A stretch of DNA of 64,000 nt from JAXDMU01 sp963762435 (GCA_963762435.1 CAVXLN010000016.1:1-64000); one strand, 5' to 3'. Shown: positions 47,126 to 58,581, numbered from the stretch's first letter. Translations and numbers: made by a program. Notes: a model not told the origin generated them from the letters alone.

Positions 47126-48090
47126 CGACGATGCCGCTGCGCCTCGCCTTCATGGGCACGCCGGATTTCGCGGTGCCGGTGCTGGAGGCACTGGTGGCCG
47201 GCGGGCACGAGCTCGCCGCAATCTATACCCAGCCGCCGCGTCCCACAGGCCGCGGCCACCGGACCCAGCCTTCGCCGGTCCAGGCGCGCGCCGAGGCGCT
47301 CGGCATTCCCGCATATCATCCGACGAGCCTGAAGCCGGCCGAGATCCAGGAGGCTTTCGCCGCACTCCGGCTCGATGCCGCCGTGGTCGCGGCCTACGGT
47401 CTGATCCTGCCCCGGCCGATCCTGGCGGCCCCCCGGCTCGGCTGCCTCAATGTCCATGCCTCGCTCCTGCCGCGCTGGCGCGGGGCGGCGCCGATCCAGC
47501 GGGCGCTCATGGCCGGCGATGCCGAGACCGGCGTCACCATCATGGCGATGGAGGCCGGGCTCGATACCGGCCCGATGCTGCTGAAAGGCGTGGTGCCGAT
47601 CGAGGCGGACACGACCGCCGCGGGCCTCACCGAAACGCTGGCGGCACTCGGCGCCCGGCTCATCGTCGAAGCCTTGGAAGGTGTCGCCGCCGGAACGCTC
47701 AAGGCCGAGACCCAGCCGGCGGAGGGCGTCACCTACGCCGCCAAGCTCGAGCGCGAGGAAGGAAGGATCGATTGGCGCGAGCCGGCCGCCTTCATCGAGC
47801 GCCGCGTGCGGGCGCTCAACCCGTGGCCCGGCACCAGCTTCAGCGTCGGCGAGGAGCGCATCAAGCTGCTCGCCGCCCGAGTCGAACCCCTTGATGCGGC
47901 AATGGGAAGCAGCGAGGCCGACCCCGCTTTCGCCGCCCCAGCGCCCGGCACGGTGATCGACTCGGATTTCGGCATCGCCTGCGGTCAAGGCGTGCTCCGC
48001 CCGCTCCTGTTGCAGCGCCCGGGCCGAGGGCCGGTGGAAAGAAGAGCCTTTCTCAATGGCTTAACGATCCGTAAAGGCAACCAACTGTAG
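47122..48090 (+). CDS. fmt: Methionyl-tRNA formyltransferase
   Basis: 322 residues from GTG 47122, which overlaps the def stop; ATG 47131 is the alternative. FMGTPDFAVPVLEALVAGGH, AAYGLILPRPIL, NVHASLLPRWRGAAPIQRAL (formyl-transfer site) and VTIMAMEAGLDTGPML are characteristic. It formylates Met-tRNA for initiation. Confidence 0.95.
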   Translation: MTTMPLRLAFMGTPDFAVPVLEALVAGGHELAAIYTQPPRPTGRGHRTQPSPVQARAEALGIPAYHPTSLKPAEIQEAFAALRLDAAVVAAYGLILPRPILAAPRLGCLNVHASLLPRWRGAAPIQRALMAGDAETGVTIMAMEAGLDTGPMLLKGVVPIEADTTAAGLTETLAALGARLIVEALEGVAAGTLKAETQPAEGVTYAAKLEREEGRIDWREPAAFIERRVRALNPWPGTSFSVGEERIKLLAARVEPLDAAMGSSEADPAFAAPAPGTVIDSDFGIACGQGVLRPLLLQRPGRGPVERRAFLNGLTIRKGNQL

Positions 48091-48281
48091 AACGGCCCGG
48101 GAATAACCGCGCTTAGCTGTGAAGCCGAGCCGAAGGCCGGAATCCGCGTGATATTAAAATCACCTGTCAATAGAAAGATTCTGTAGAAAATCACTCCCTG
48201 CTCATGCATCTTTTGCGCGTCTCGCCTGATCTGCTCGCTCGAGCGGATTGCCCTTCAAGATCCTTGCTTCACCGGGGGGTT

Positions 48282-49082
48282 ATGAAGCTTTTCCTTGCCT
48301 CAACGGCAGCTTTGCTGGCCGTCAGCACGAGCTTTTCCGCAGCGCAGGCTATGAACTGCGTGGCTTACGTCGAGAGCGTCGCCGACTGGAACCTGAGCGG
48401 CAATGCCTGGGCGTGGTGGGATGGTGCGGAACCGATCTATAAGCGCGATCACGCGCCCTCGGCGGGGGCGGTGATGGTGTTCAGTCGAACGCGTCAAATG
48501 CCGCTCGGCCATGTCGCGGTGGTCAGCGCCGTCAACAATCCCCGCGAAATTCTCATCGATCACGCCAATTGGCATCGCGGCCGGGTCGAGCATGGCACGA
48601 TCGTGAAAGACCTCTCCGAGCACAATGATTGGAGCCTGGTCAGCGTGCAGTGGCAGGGCGAGGTGTTCGGCAATCCGACGCCGGTCAAGGGCTTCATCCT
48701 TCCGAAGGACGGGATGGTGGTGCGCACCTTCCATCCGGGCGATGAGGAGCCGCATCTGATGCTGGCCGGCAACGGGCATGAGCGGCACCGGCATGGCGCG
48801 CGCCTGCATGAGGCGCCCCTTCAGGAAGCAACTTCTCGCCATCATCTGTCCGAGCACGAGGCGCTGATGCAGGAAGCGCAGCAGGAGCGTGAGTTGATCC
48901 GCGAGGGTCAGATCAAGCTCGCCTCCTTCCGTCCCGGCGCGTCCGAAGCGCACCAGGCCGAGATCGAGCTCGCGGCCCATCACGGCGGTGGCGGCGGCCA
49001 CGGCCATAGCGGCAGCCACCACAGCTCCGGCGGCGGCCACAAGGGCGGCGGCAGCGGCAAGTCCCACAGCGGCAGGCACTGA
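48282..49082 (+). CDS. Exported CHAP-domain protein with Gly/His/Ser-rich tail
   Basis: ATG 48282, preceded by GGGGGG, gives 266 residues. A signal peptide (1-23) is followed by a CHAP domain with the nucleophile in AMNCVAYVES (Cys26) and histidine in LGHVAVVSAV (His77). It would cleave peptidoglycan amide bonds. A charged helical middle (about 165-235) leads to a tail of HGGGGGHGHSGSHHSSGGG-like repeats, which may bind metal. Convergent with the GH25 gene with no gap. Confidence 0.8.
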   Translation: MKLFLASTAALLAVSTSFSAAQAMNCVAYVESVADWNLSGNAWAWWDGAEPIYKRDHAPSAGAVMVFSRTRQMPLGHVAVVSAVNNPREILIDHANWHRGRVEHGTIVKDLSEHNDWSLVSVQWQGEVFGNPTPVKGFILPKDGMVVRTFHPGDEEPHLMLAGNGHERHRHGARLHEAPLQEATSRHHLSEHEALMQEAQQERELIREGQIKLASFRPGASEAHQAEIELAAHHGGGGGHGHSGSHHSSGGGHKGGGSGKSHSGRH

Positions 49083-49715
49083 CTAGCTGACAGCGGGATC
49101 GCACCAGGCGACCAGATCCGCGACGCTATCGAACAGCGCCGCGGATCGGTCGATATTGCCGATGACGCCCGGCACCGTCCCGGAGCTGGTATATTGCCAG
49201 AACAGGAACGGTGCCTGGACCTGTGCACTTGCCGCCTCCGTGCCGGCCGGCAGCGCCGGCACCGCGCCGAAACGATAGCGCGCCAGCCACCAGGGCCAGT
49301 TGGCCATGCCGGCCGAGGGCGTGCCGGGCGCCGAGCCGGGCATGCCCCAATATCCCAACGGCAGCCGGCCGACGACCGAAGCGATCCGGTTGCCGAGATC
49401 CTCGAGATCGCCGGCTACCAGCGTTCCCTCGCCTTCCCAGTCGATCGCGTAGGGCATGCCGGCGCCGATCTGTGCCGTCTCGAGGAAATTCCCGGCCTGC
49501 GCCCCGATGTCGTCGGCGTTCACGAAATGATAGGGGATGGTTCTGATGCCGGCCGCCGCCGCGCCGGCGATATTGTCGGCGAAATTGGGGTCGACGATGT
49601 CGGTCCCCTCCGTCGCCTTGATCATCGCCACGGCGATGCCGGATCCCGCGACCGCCGTCCAGTCGACGGTGCCGTTATGGTGTGAAACATCGATGCAGCA
49701 ATCGAGGAGCGCCAT
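49083..49715 (-). CDS. GH25-type lysozyme (N-acetylmuramidase)
   Basis: ATG 49715 (GGGAG upstream) gives 210 residues. GH25 features: CIDVSHHNGTVDW (catalytic Asp), MIKATEGTDIVDPNFADN, RTIPYHFVN, the IDWEGEG acid, and PFLFWQYTSSGTVPGV. There is no signal peptide, so export, if any, needs a holin or another route, as for phage enzymes. It lies tail to tail with the CHAP gene; together they cut both sugar and peptide bonds of murein. Confidence 0.85.
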   Translation of the reverse strand: MALLDCCIDVSHHNGTVDWTAVAGSGIAVAMIKATEGTDIVDPNFADNIAGAAAAGIRTIPYHFVNADDIGAQAGNFLETAQIGAGMPYAIDWEGEGTLVAGDLEDLGNRIASVVGRLPLGYWGMPGSAPGTPSAGMANWPWWLARYRFGAVPALPAGTEAASAQVQAPFLFWQYTSSGTVPGVIGNIDRSAALFDSVADLVAWCDPAVS

Positions 49716-49818
49716 CTGCCGATCTCCCGGCAATGAACGGACCCCAATTTCTTATTTTACGATGATCCGAGCCCCGACGGCATATCGATACCGCATGCGG
49801 ACCCGGCCTCGCGATGCG

Positions 49819-51275
<1,457 letters not shown>

Positions 51276-51279
<4 letters not shown>

Positions 51280-52193
51280 TCCCGCGCTCCCGTCTTCATA
51301 AGCCAGCCCATCAGCCCGTCCGGATAGAAGAGGATGGCGGCGAGCGCCATGGCCGAGACGACGAAGGTGGCGAGCTGTCCGATCGGCCGCAGCAGCTCGC
51401 CCATGGCGATGAGGAAGACAGCACCAATGGCCGCCCCCAGGATCGTGCGGCGTCCGCCCAGCACGGCTGCGATGATGACCTGGACGCCGACCGCGATATC
51501 GACCACCCCGCTGACCGACGCCGTGCCGAGATACGAGACCAGCAGAGCGCCGGTGAGACCCGAGAAGAGGGCGCTGATGCAGAAGGCGGCGATCTTGTGC
51601 TTGGTGACGTTGAATCCCAGTGCCGCCGCTTCGACCGCGTCCTGCCCGCTCGCCTGGAGAATGAGCCCGACCGAGGAGCGCGACAGGAAGAACAGGATGG
51701 CGCCGACCACGACCATGAAGATGAAGGCATAGTAGTAGTTGGTCGTGGCATCGATCGAGAGGATGTCGGCGAGCGTCAGGCCGATCTCGCCGCCGGTCAC
51801 GCCGGCGAAGAGGACGATAAACTGCTGCAGCAACAGCACCGCCACCAGCGTGGTCAGGCCGAAATAGGGACCGCGCAGCCGGAGTGCCGGCAACGCCAGC
51901 GCCAGGCCGCCCAGCACGGCCGCTGCCGTGCCGGCGATGATCGAGGCCCAAAGCGGCCAGCTGAACTCGCCATTAAGGATGCCCGTGCCGTAGGCACCGA
52001 GGCCTAAGAGGAAGGTCGGCCCGAAATTGACCTCGCCGGCGAAGCCGAACAGCAGGTCCCACGACATGGCGAAGACGCTGAAGTAATAGGCGATCGTCAG
52101 GATGCCGACGATATAGGCCGAGACCCAGAAGGGGAGAACCGCCCCCACCGCGAGCGTGACGACGATGAGCCAGAACAGGCGCCGGTTTGCCAT
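51276..52193 (-). CDS. livM: Branched-chain-amino-acid-type ABC transporter permease LivM
   Basis: 305 residues, about 8-9 membrane helices, with the family stretch YYFSVFAMSWDLLFGFAGEV and GSIGGxG-like AAVLGGRRTILGAAIGAVF. Pairs with LivH. 12 bases after livH, and overlaps the fused ATPase gene. Confidence 0.92.
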
Positions 52194-52205
52194 CTTGTCG
52201 CCTCC

Positions 52206-53075
52206 TCAGCGCCGACCGAGGAAGCCTTGCGGGCGGATATAGACGACCAGCACCAGGAGGATCAGCGCCGGCATGGAACGGATCTCCGGCGTGATGAGAT
52301 AGGCCGTCATCGTCTCGAGATAGCCCACGACATAGGCGGCGAGCAGCGAGCCCGACACGCTGCCGAGGCCGCCTAGCACCACGATCGAGAAGGCGCTGGC
52401 GGTCAGCTGCCCGGTCTGGGCCGAGCTGGTGCCGAGGAACGTCGCCAGCAGCACGCCCGCGATCCCGGCGAGCACACCATAGATCGTCCAGACCAGCAGA
52501 TAGACGTTGGAAAGCTCGAAGCCCAGCAGCGTCAGCCCGCGCGGATTGATCGAGGCCGCCAGAAGCTGCTTGCCGAGCCGGGTGCGGTTCACCAGCAGCC
52601 ATAAGAGCCCGATCGTGGCCCAGCAGATGACCGCGATCAGGATCTCGTTCCAGGGCGTGCGCACGCCGTTGATCATGACCACGCCCTCGATCAGCGGGCG
52701 GACCGATTTCGGATTGTCGGTATAGAAATAGGCGATCGCCTCCTGAATCATGATGCCCCAGAGCAGCGTGCCGGTGAGGACGAAGATCTCCTTCTCCTCG
52801 GGCGGGATCGCCGACGAGCGCTGGATCGGGCGCACGATCATGAAGTAGGTGACGTAGGCGGTGACGAAACCCGCCAACACGCCGGCCGCGGCACCGCCAT
52901 AGGAACCGATATTGTTGGCCACGAGCCAAGCGGTCACGGCGGCGACCACCATGGTGCCGCCATGCGCCAGGTTGAGCACGCCCGAGACGCCGAACATCAG
53001 CGTGAACCCCAGAGCGCCCAAAGCATAGAGGGCGCTGATCGCGAACCCATCCACCAGAATTTGCGTAGCCAACAT
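52206..53075 (-). CDS. livH: Branched-chain-amino-acid-type ABC transporter permease LivH
   Basis: 289 residues, mostly membrane helices. FAISALYALGALGFTLMFGV and LNLAHGGTMVVAAVTAW are typical LivH, as is VVLGGLGSVSGSLLAAYVVG near the end. Forms the channel with LivM. 39 bases after the binding-protein gene. Confidence 0.92.
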   Translation of the reverse strand: MLATQILVDGFAISALYALGALGFTLMFGVSGVLNLAHGGTMVVAAVTAWLVANNIGSYGGAAAGVLAGFVTAYVTYFMIVRPIQRSSAIPPEEKEIFVLTGTLLWGIMIQEAIAYFYTDNPKSVRPLIEGVVMINGVRTPWNEILIAVICWATIGLLWLLVNRTRLGKQLLAASINPRGLTLLGFELSNVYLLVWTIYGVLAGIAGVLLATFLGTSSAQTGQLTASAFSIVVLGGLGSVSGSLLAAYVVGYLETMTAYLITPEIRSMPALILLVLVVYIRPQGFLGRR

Positions 53076-53114
53076 AAGGTTCGCCGATCCCCCTCTCGCC
53101 CCCGCTTCGGATGC

Positions 53115-54398
53115 TTACTGCGCCGACGCGGCCTGCTTGACCTTGAGGAATGAGGGGAATTTCGGCTTGGCGGTGGCGAGATCGGCCGGCCAGATGACCT
53201 GCTGCTTGCCGTCCTGCCACTGGATGGTAAGCCCGGTTACCAGCCCCTTGCCGTATTTGAGGCCGTGCGCGAACTGCTCGTCCTTGCCGTAGAACTGCAT
53301 GCGGCCGACCGTGCCGACATGGTCGGTCGCCTCGAGCCCGGCGACCAGCTTGTCGGGGTCGGTCGATTTCTCGCGCTCGATCGCCTCGGCGATGATGTAG
53401 ATCGCGTCATATGTGGAATAGCCGGTATAGGCGGGCGTCACACCCCAGCGCTTCACATAGGCTTCCGTGAAAGGAATGGTCTTGGGCGTGGTCGCGACCC
53501 CTTCGGCGGCGCCGTCGAACGAGACGATGCCGTCGGCCGCTCCGTTGGTGTCCTTCCAGAAGGTGCTCGTGGTCGACTGCGAGCTGTTGCCGCCGATCGG
53601 GATCGGCACCTGCTGCGCCGCCCACTGCACGGTCGGCTGCACGCCGACATGGCTGATGCCGGTGATGATGACATCCGGCTTCTTCGCCTCGATCTGATTG
53701 AAGATCGGCGTGAAATCGGTGCTGTCCGGCGAGAAGCGGATATGGTCGAGCACTTCGAGCCCTGCCTCCGGCAGGCACTTCAGGAACCGGTCGTCGAGCG
53801 GTTTGGTCCAGGCCGCATCCTCGCTCATCACCACCGTTGTCTTCATGCCATAGCCCTTGACGAAGATGTCGTGGGAGGCATCGCAGATCGACTGCGCGAT
53901 GGCCGACGAGGTCAGCCACTCATGGAAGACGTATTTCAGACCCTTGGAGTCGTAATCCTCGCGGATATGGCGGGTGATCTCGTCGCTCGCCGCACCCGGC
54001 GTCATCATCGGGGTCTTGAGCCGCCCCGCCCAGGGCTCCATCGCCAGCACGACTTCGCTGATATAGCTCGCGACCACGGCCACGACCTTGTCCTGGCTTA
54101 CCGCGCGCTGGAAGGCCTGCACCGCCTCCGTCGCGGAATTATGGTCGTCGTAGCTGACGATCTCGATCTTGCGGCCATCGACGCCGCCCTTTTCGTTGAT
54201 CTCGTCGGCAGCGATCTGTGCGGCGTTCGGGATCGCGGCGCCGACGATGGACGAGGCCTCGGCGATAATACCGATCTTGATCGGGCCGGTATCGTCGGCG
54301 GCCCGCGCCGTCATCGGCGCGGTCGCGAGCGCTACTGCCGCGCAGGCCGTCCCCCAAACGACGATGGTCGAGGCACGGATTCTCTTTGTTGCTGGCAT
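53115..54398 (-). CDS. Periplasmic substrate-binding protein of the liv-type importer
   Basis: ATG 54398, preceded by GGGAGCG, gives 427 residues. A signal peptide (about 1-33, ending TARA) is followed by a type-1 periplasmic binding fold: IKIGIIAEASSIVGAAIPNA, INEKGGVDGRKIEIVSYDDH, and VVVMSEDAAW. First gene of the livK-livH-livM-livGF operon. Ligand could be branched-chain amino acids, amides or urea; the sequence alone does not tell. Confidence 0.9.
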   Translation of the reverse strand: MPATKRIRASTIVVWGTACAAVALATAPMTARAADDTGPIKIGIIAEASSIVGAAIPNAAQIAADEINEKGGVDGRKIEIVSYDDHNSATEAVQAFQRAVSQDKVVAVVASYISEVVLAMEPWAGRLKTPMMTPGAASDEITRHIREDYDSKGLKYVFHEWLTSSAIAQSICDASHDIFVKGYGMKTTVVMSEDAAWTKPLDDRFLKCLPEAGLEVLDHIRFSPDSTDFTPIFNQIEAKKPDVIITGISHVGVQPTVQWAAQQVPIPIGGNSSQSTTSTFWKDTNGAADGIVSFDGAAEGVATTPKTIPFTEAYVKRWGVTPAYTGYSTYDAIYIIAEAIEREKSTDPDKLVAGLEATDHVGTVGRMQFYGKDEQFAHGLKYGKGLVTGLTIQWQDGKQQVIWPADLATAKPKFPSFLKVKQAASAQ

Positions 54399-54541
54399 GA
54401 TCTTCGCTCCCTTCCCCGGCGGCCGGTGCCGCTCCCGTCTTAACCCGCACCCTAACCACAATTTCGCCGGATTTCACCGGACTTTTGCTACCTTCCCACC
54501 TCACAACGCATTTGCCGCGCTGAACAGGAACCAACGCTCTC

Positions 54542-55348
54542 GTGCCGCGCTACAAGCTCATAATTGAATATGACGGAACCGGCCTCGTCGGTTGGCAGCG
54601 CCAGGCGAACGGCCTATCGGTGCAGGAGATCCTCGAGACCGCGTGCGAGCGGCTCGCCGGCGAGCCGATCTTCGTCCAGGGCGCCGGCCGCACCGATGCC
54701 GGCGTCCATGCGCTGGGCCAGGCGGCCCATATCGATCTGCCGCGGCCCTACGGCCCCGACGAGATCCGCGGCGCCCTCAACTACCATGTCCGGCCGCATG
54801 CCGTGGCGATCCTCGCGGTCGAGGCGGCCGATGCCACCTTCCATGCCCGCCTCTCGGCGACGCGGCGCCGCTATCTCTACCGCATCCTCAATCGCCGGGG
54901 GCCACCGGCGCTCGAGCGCAGCCATGTCTGGCATCTGGGCGTCCGGCTCGATGCGGACGCCATGGCCGAAGGGGCGGCCTATCTTCTGGGGCACCATGAT
55001 TTCACCAGCTTCCGCGCCAGCGAATGCCAGGCGCGCTCGCCGATGAAGACTCTCGATCGGCTCGATATCTTCCGCCGCGGCGAGGAAATTCACGTCGAGA
55101 CCGAGGCGCGCTCCTTCCTGCATCACCAGGTGCGCAACATGGTCGGCACGCTGAGGCTGGTTGGCGCTGGCCAGTGGCGGCCCAGCCAAGTCGGCGATGC
55201 GCTAGCCGCACGCGACCGGGCAGCCGCGGGCCCGACCGCGCCGCCCGACGGGCTTTATCTCGTCGAGGTGGACTATCGGCCGCTTTCAGCCGCCGCCGAT
55301 CTGGTCGGCGACGAGGTCGATGCCGAGGCTGAAGAGAACGTCGAGTAG
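54542..55348 (+). CDS. truA: tRNA pseudouridine(38-40) synthase
   Basis: 268 residues from GTG 54542. YKLIIEYDGTGLVGWQRQAN and the catalytic-aspartate motif GAGRTDAGVHALGQ, plus FLHHQVRNMVGTL, are characteristic. Its last 63 bases overlap the convergent membrane-protein gene. It lies opposite the liv operon promoter region. Confidence 0.95.
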   Translation: MPRYKLIIEYDGTGLVGWQRQANGLSVQEILETACERLAGEPIFVQGAGRTDAGVHALGQAAHIDLPRPYGPDEIRGALNYHVRPHAVAILAVEAADATFHARLSATRRRYLYRILNRRGPPALERSHVWHLGVRLDADAMAEGAAYLLGHHDFTSFRASECQARSPMKTLDRLDIFRRGEEIHVETEARSFLHHQVRNMVGTLRLVGAGQWRPSQVGDALAARDRAAAGPTAPPDGLYLVEVDYRPLSAAADLVGDEVDAEAEENVE

Positions 55349-55849
55349 CACGATCGCGGCCGCGCGCAGCCCGCCGATCTCGAGGATGGCATCGGCGAGG
55401 AAGGCCTCGACCACGAGCGCATAGACATGGAAGGCGCCGAACAGGAGCCGCAACGCGCCGCTCGGCAATCCCGGCGCCAAGCCCAGGAGGGCCACGAACA
55501 GGGTGATCTGGCCAATCGAGTACCAGTTGTAGCCGGTGACGAACCAGGCCCAGCGCTCGGCGCGGCCGAACCGGCTGAGCAGCGGCCGGAGCAGCAGGAG
55601 GAAACCCGCCGTCTCGATGACGTCGCCGATCAGCTGGGCCGCGGTGAAGAGCGCCGGCGTCTCGGTGCTGGAGCCCAGCGCCGCAATGCCGTCGACCAGC
55701 AGGAACAGAGGCAATCCCACGAGATAAACGGCGAAGGACCGTCGGCAGGCATCGAGGTCGCGGCCGAAACTTTGGACGCCGCTGCGGTCGAACAGCGCCA
55801 GGCGCAGCAGGCCGGCCAGCGCCTGGCCCATCTCTTCGAGCGTGGGCAC
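55286..55849 (-). CDS. Hypothetical membrane protein
   Basis: 187 residues with about four to five hydrophobic helices (FAVYLVGLPLFLLVDGIAAL, GFLLLLRPLL, IGQITLFVALLGLAPGLP). It overlaps the end of truA and is 3 bases after dapE. A protein of this kind sits between truA and dapE in several alphaproteobacteria (from memory). Function unknown. Confidence 0.7.
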   Translation of the reverse strand: MPTLEEMGQALAGLLRLALFDRSGVQSFGRDLDACRRSFAVYLVGLPLFLLVDGIAALGSSTETPALFTAAQLIGDVIETAGFLLLLRPLLSRFGRAERWAWFVTGYNWYSIGQITLFVALLGLAPGLPSGALRLLFGAFHVYALVVEAFLADAILEIGGLRAAAIVLLDVLFSLGIDLVADQIGGG

Positions 55850-55852
55850 CGT

Positions 55853-57010
55853 TCAGCCGGCCGCAAAGAAACGGTCGAGCACGCCGAGATAGATCCGGGT
55901 CAGCTGCTCGAGCTCGGCGAGCGGGACTGCCTCGTCCACCTTGTGCATCATGCGGCCGACCAGCCCGAACTCCGCAACCGGGCAGAAGCGCCGGATGAAA
56001 CGCGCATCGGACGTGCCGCCCGTGGTGCTGAAGACCGGCCGCCGGCCCGTCACCGCCTGGGCCGCATCGGCGATGAGCACGGCGAATTCCGAAGGCGGCG
56101 TCAGGAAGGATTCGCCCGATACCTTGACCGCGAGATCCCAGCGCCCGCCATGGATGCCAAGCCGCTCGCGCAGCCAGGCTTCGAGCGAAGCGCCGGACCA
56201 GTGGTCGTTGAAACGGACATTGAAGACCGCGCGCGCCGCGGCCGGGATGACGTTGGTCGCCGGATTGCCGACATCGACCGTGGAGACCTGGAGGGTCGAA
56301 GGCTGGAAATGGTCCGTCCCTTCGTCGAGCGGCGTGGAGGTCAGATCCGCCAGCATCGCCACCAGCCGATGGATCGGATTATCGGCGAGATGCGGATATC
56401 CCACATGGCCGGCGATGCCATGCACCGTGAGCGTCGCGTTGAGACTGCCGCGCCGCCCGATCTTGACCATGTCGCCGAGCACCGCTTCGTTGGTCGGCTC
56501 GCCGACGAGGCAGGCATCGATCCGTTCGCCGCGCGCCTCGAGCCATTGCATCAGCTTGACCGTGCCGTTGATCGAGACACCTTCCTCGTCGCCCGTGATG
56601 AGAAGGCTGATGCGCCCGTCGAAACGGGGGCCGCGCCGTTCGAGGAACCGCGTGGCAGCGGCCGCGAAGGCCGCGACGGCCCCCTTCATATCGACCGAGC
56701 CGCGTCCGACGAGAGTGCCTTCGCGCACGGTGCCGCCGAAGGGATCGACGCTCCAGGCCGCCTTGTCGCCGGCCGGCACGACATCGGTATGGCCCGCGAA
56801 GGCGAAATGCCGGCCACCGCCGCCGGCGACGGCATAAAGATTGGCGATGTCGTCGGTCCCGGGCTCCGTCATGACCAGCTCATGGCATGCGAAGCCGAAC
56901 GGCCGAAGGGCTGCCGCCAGCGTGCCGATGGCACCGGCGTCGGCCGGCGTCACGCTGGGGCAGCGGATGAGATCGGCGGCCAGCGATAGAGGATCGATGG
57001 GTGCCGTCAT
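55853..57010 (-). CDS. dapE: Succinyl-diaminopimelate desuccinylase
   Basis: ATG 57010 overlaps the dapD stop; 385 residues. The dizinc site has FAGHTDVVPAG, GRGSVDMKGAVAAF, ITGDEEGVSINGT and TTGGTSDARFI. It makes LL-diaminopimelate for lysine and peptidoglycan, after DapD. Confidence 0.95.
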   Translation of the reverse strand: MTAPIDPLSLAADLIRCPSVTPADAGAIGTLAAALRPFGFACHELVMTEPGTDDIANLYAVAGGGGRHFAFAGHTDVVPAGDKAAWSVDPFGGTVREGTLVGRGSVDMKGAVAAFAAAATRFLERRGPRFDGRISLLITGDEEGVSINGTVKLMQWLEARGERIDACLVGEPTNEAVLGDMVKIGRRGSLNATLTVHGIAGHVGYPHLADNPIHRLVAMLADLTSTPLDEGTDHFQPSTLQVSTVDVGNPATNVIPAAARAVFNVRFNDHWSGASLEAWLRERLGIHGGRWDLAVKVSGESFLTPPSEFAVLIADAAQAVTGRRPVFSTTGGTSDARFIRRFCPVAEFGLVGRMMHKVDEAVPLAELEQLTRIYLGVLDRFFAAG

Positions 57011-57867
57011 GCCCGCAGGAGGTCGTTGATCGAGGTCTTGGCGCGCGTTCCCGCATCGACGCGCTTCACGATGACGGCGCAGGCGAGATTGGGGGCCGGC
57101 CGCCCGTCCGGCAGCTTCTTGCCCGGCAGCGAGCCCGGCACGACGACCGAATAGGCCGGGACTCGGCCCGTGAAGATCTCGCCCGTCTCGCGATCGACGA
57201 TCTTGGTGGAGCGCGAGATGAAGACGCCCATGCCCAGAACGGCGCCTTGCTCGACCCTGACACCCTCGACCACCTCGGACCGCGCGCCGATGAAGCAATT
57301 ATCCTCGATGATCACCGGATCGGCCTGCAGCGGCTCCAGCACGCCGCCGATGCCGACGCCGCCGGAGAGATGGCAATTGGCGCCGATCTGGGCGCAGGAG
57401 CCGACGGTCGCCCAGGTATCGACCATGGTGCCCGGCCCGACATAGGCACCGACATTGACGAAGGACGGCATCAGCACGGCGTCCGCGCCGATGAAGGCGG
57501 AATAGCGCACGATCGAGCCCGGCACGGCGCGGAAGCCCGCTTTCTTGAAACGCTCAGCATCCCAGCCGGCGAATTTGAGCCGAACCTTGTCCCACCACAC
57601 GCTCTCGCCGAAGGCGGGATCGACCGCGCCGCTCGGCACCACGACGTTCGAGGACAGGCGGAACCAGAGCAGCACTGCCTTCTTCAGCCATTGATGCACC
57701 TGCCAGCCACGCGGCCCGTCGGGCGAGGCCACGCGCAGCGCGCCGTCATCAAGGAGCCGCAGGCTTTCCAGGATCGCGTCCGCCGTCTCGCCGCGCGTGT
57801 CGGGACCGATCGTGTCCCGGATTTCCCAGGCGCGATCGATGATCGGAGCGAGCGGATGAGTATGCAT
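57007..57867 (-). CDS. dapD: Tetrahydrodipicolinate N-succinyltransferase
   Basis: 286 residues. Left-handed beta-helix hexapeptides (GAYVGPGTMVDTWATVGSCA, GGVGIGGVLEPLQADPVIIE) and ARSEVVEGVRVEQGAVLGMG identify DapD. Operon with dapE (4-base overlap). Confidence 0.95.
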   Translation of the reverse strand: MHTHPLAPIIDRAWEIRDTIGPDTRGETADAILESLRLLDDGALRVASPDGPRGWQVHQWLKKAVLLWFRLSSNVVVPSGAVDPAFGESVWWDKVRLKFAGWDAERFKKAGFRAVPGSIVRYSAFIGADAVLMPSFVNVGAYVGPGTMVDTWATVGSCAQIGANCHLSGGVGIGGVLEPLQADPVIIEDNCFIGARSEVVEGVRVEQGAVLGMGVFISRSTKIVDRETGEIFTGRVPAYSVVVPGSLPGKKLPDGRPAPNLACAVIVKRVDAGTRAKTSINDLLRA

Positions 57868-57924
57868 AATGGGCTACTCGGATGAAATCGAGGGCCGGAC
57901 CATCGCTCCCGCTTATGTTCCCTG

Positions 57925-58581
57925 TCAACCGGTGCGGGCTGCAAGCCAGCCCGCCAGATCCTCGGTCCGGTGATGCACCCAGGGCTGGTCCGCCCCCTCG
58001 ATCGCCCAGTCATTCTGGCTGGCGACCAGCACGGTGGTCATGCCGAGGGCGGCCGCCGGCTCGAGATTGCGCGCCATATCCTCGATCATGGCGGCCTGTG
58101 CCGGCACCACGCCGAAACGGCGCATGAGCGCCTCATAGCCTGACCGCTCGGGCTTCGGCACGAAGTCGGCGGCGGCGATGTCGAACACGCCCTCGAAATG
58201 CCGATCGAGGCCGAGCCGGCCGAGCACGCGCTCGGCATGGGCGACGGAGCCGTTGGTATGGATGAGCTTCCGCCCCGGCAGCGCTTCGAGTGCCGCATCG
58301 AGCGCCGGCGCCGGGATGAGGACGCTCAGATCGATGTCATGGACATAATCCATGAACTCGATCGGATCGACGCCATGCTCGACCATCAGCCCGCGCAGCG
58401 TCGTGCCGTGGCGTTGGAACAGCTCTCGCCGGAGCGCCGTCGCCCCCTCGGCATCGAGCGCGAACCGGGCCGCGATATAGGACCCCATGCGCGCCGCGAT
58501 CTGTGGGAACAGATCGGACGAGGCCGGATAGAGCGTGTTGTCGAGATCGAAGATCCAAGTATGGATATCATGGTAAATCAA
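57925..58581 (-). CDS. HAD-family pyrimidine 5'-nucleotidase
   Basis: Probable start TTG 58581 (GTG 58587 also possible), about 218 residues. The HAD nucleophile is WIFDLDNTLYPA, followed by motif II LIHTNGSVAHAERVL, KPERSGYEALM, and the acidic MIEDMARNLEPA. It dephosphorylates pyrimidine nucleotides. Next to dapD, as in many alphaproteobacteria. Confidence 0.85.
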   Translation of the reverse strand: MIYHDIHTWIFDLDNTLYPASSDLFPQIAARMGSYIAARFALDAEGATALRRELFQRHGTTLRGLMVEHGVDPIEFMDYVHDIDLSVLIPAPALDAALEALPGRKLIHTNGSVAHAERVLGRLGLDRHFEGVFDIAAADFVPKPERSGYEALMRRFGVVPAQAAMIEDMARNLEPAAALGMTTVLVASQNDWAIEGADQPWVHHRTEDLAGWLAARTG

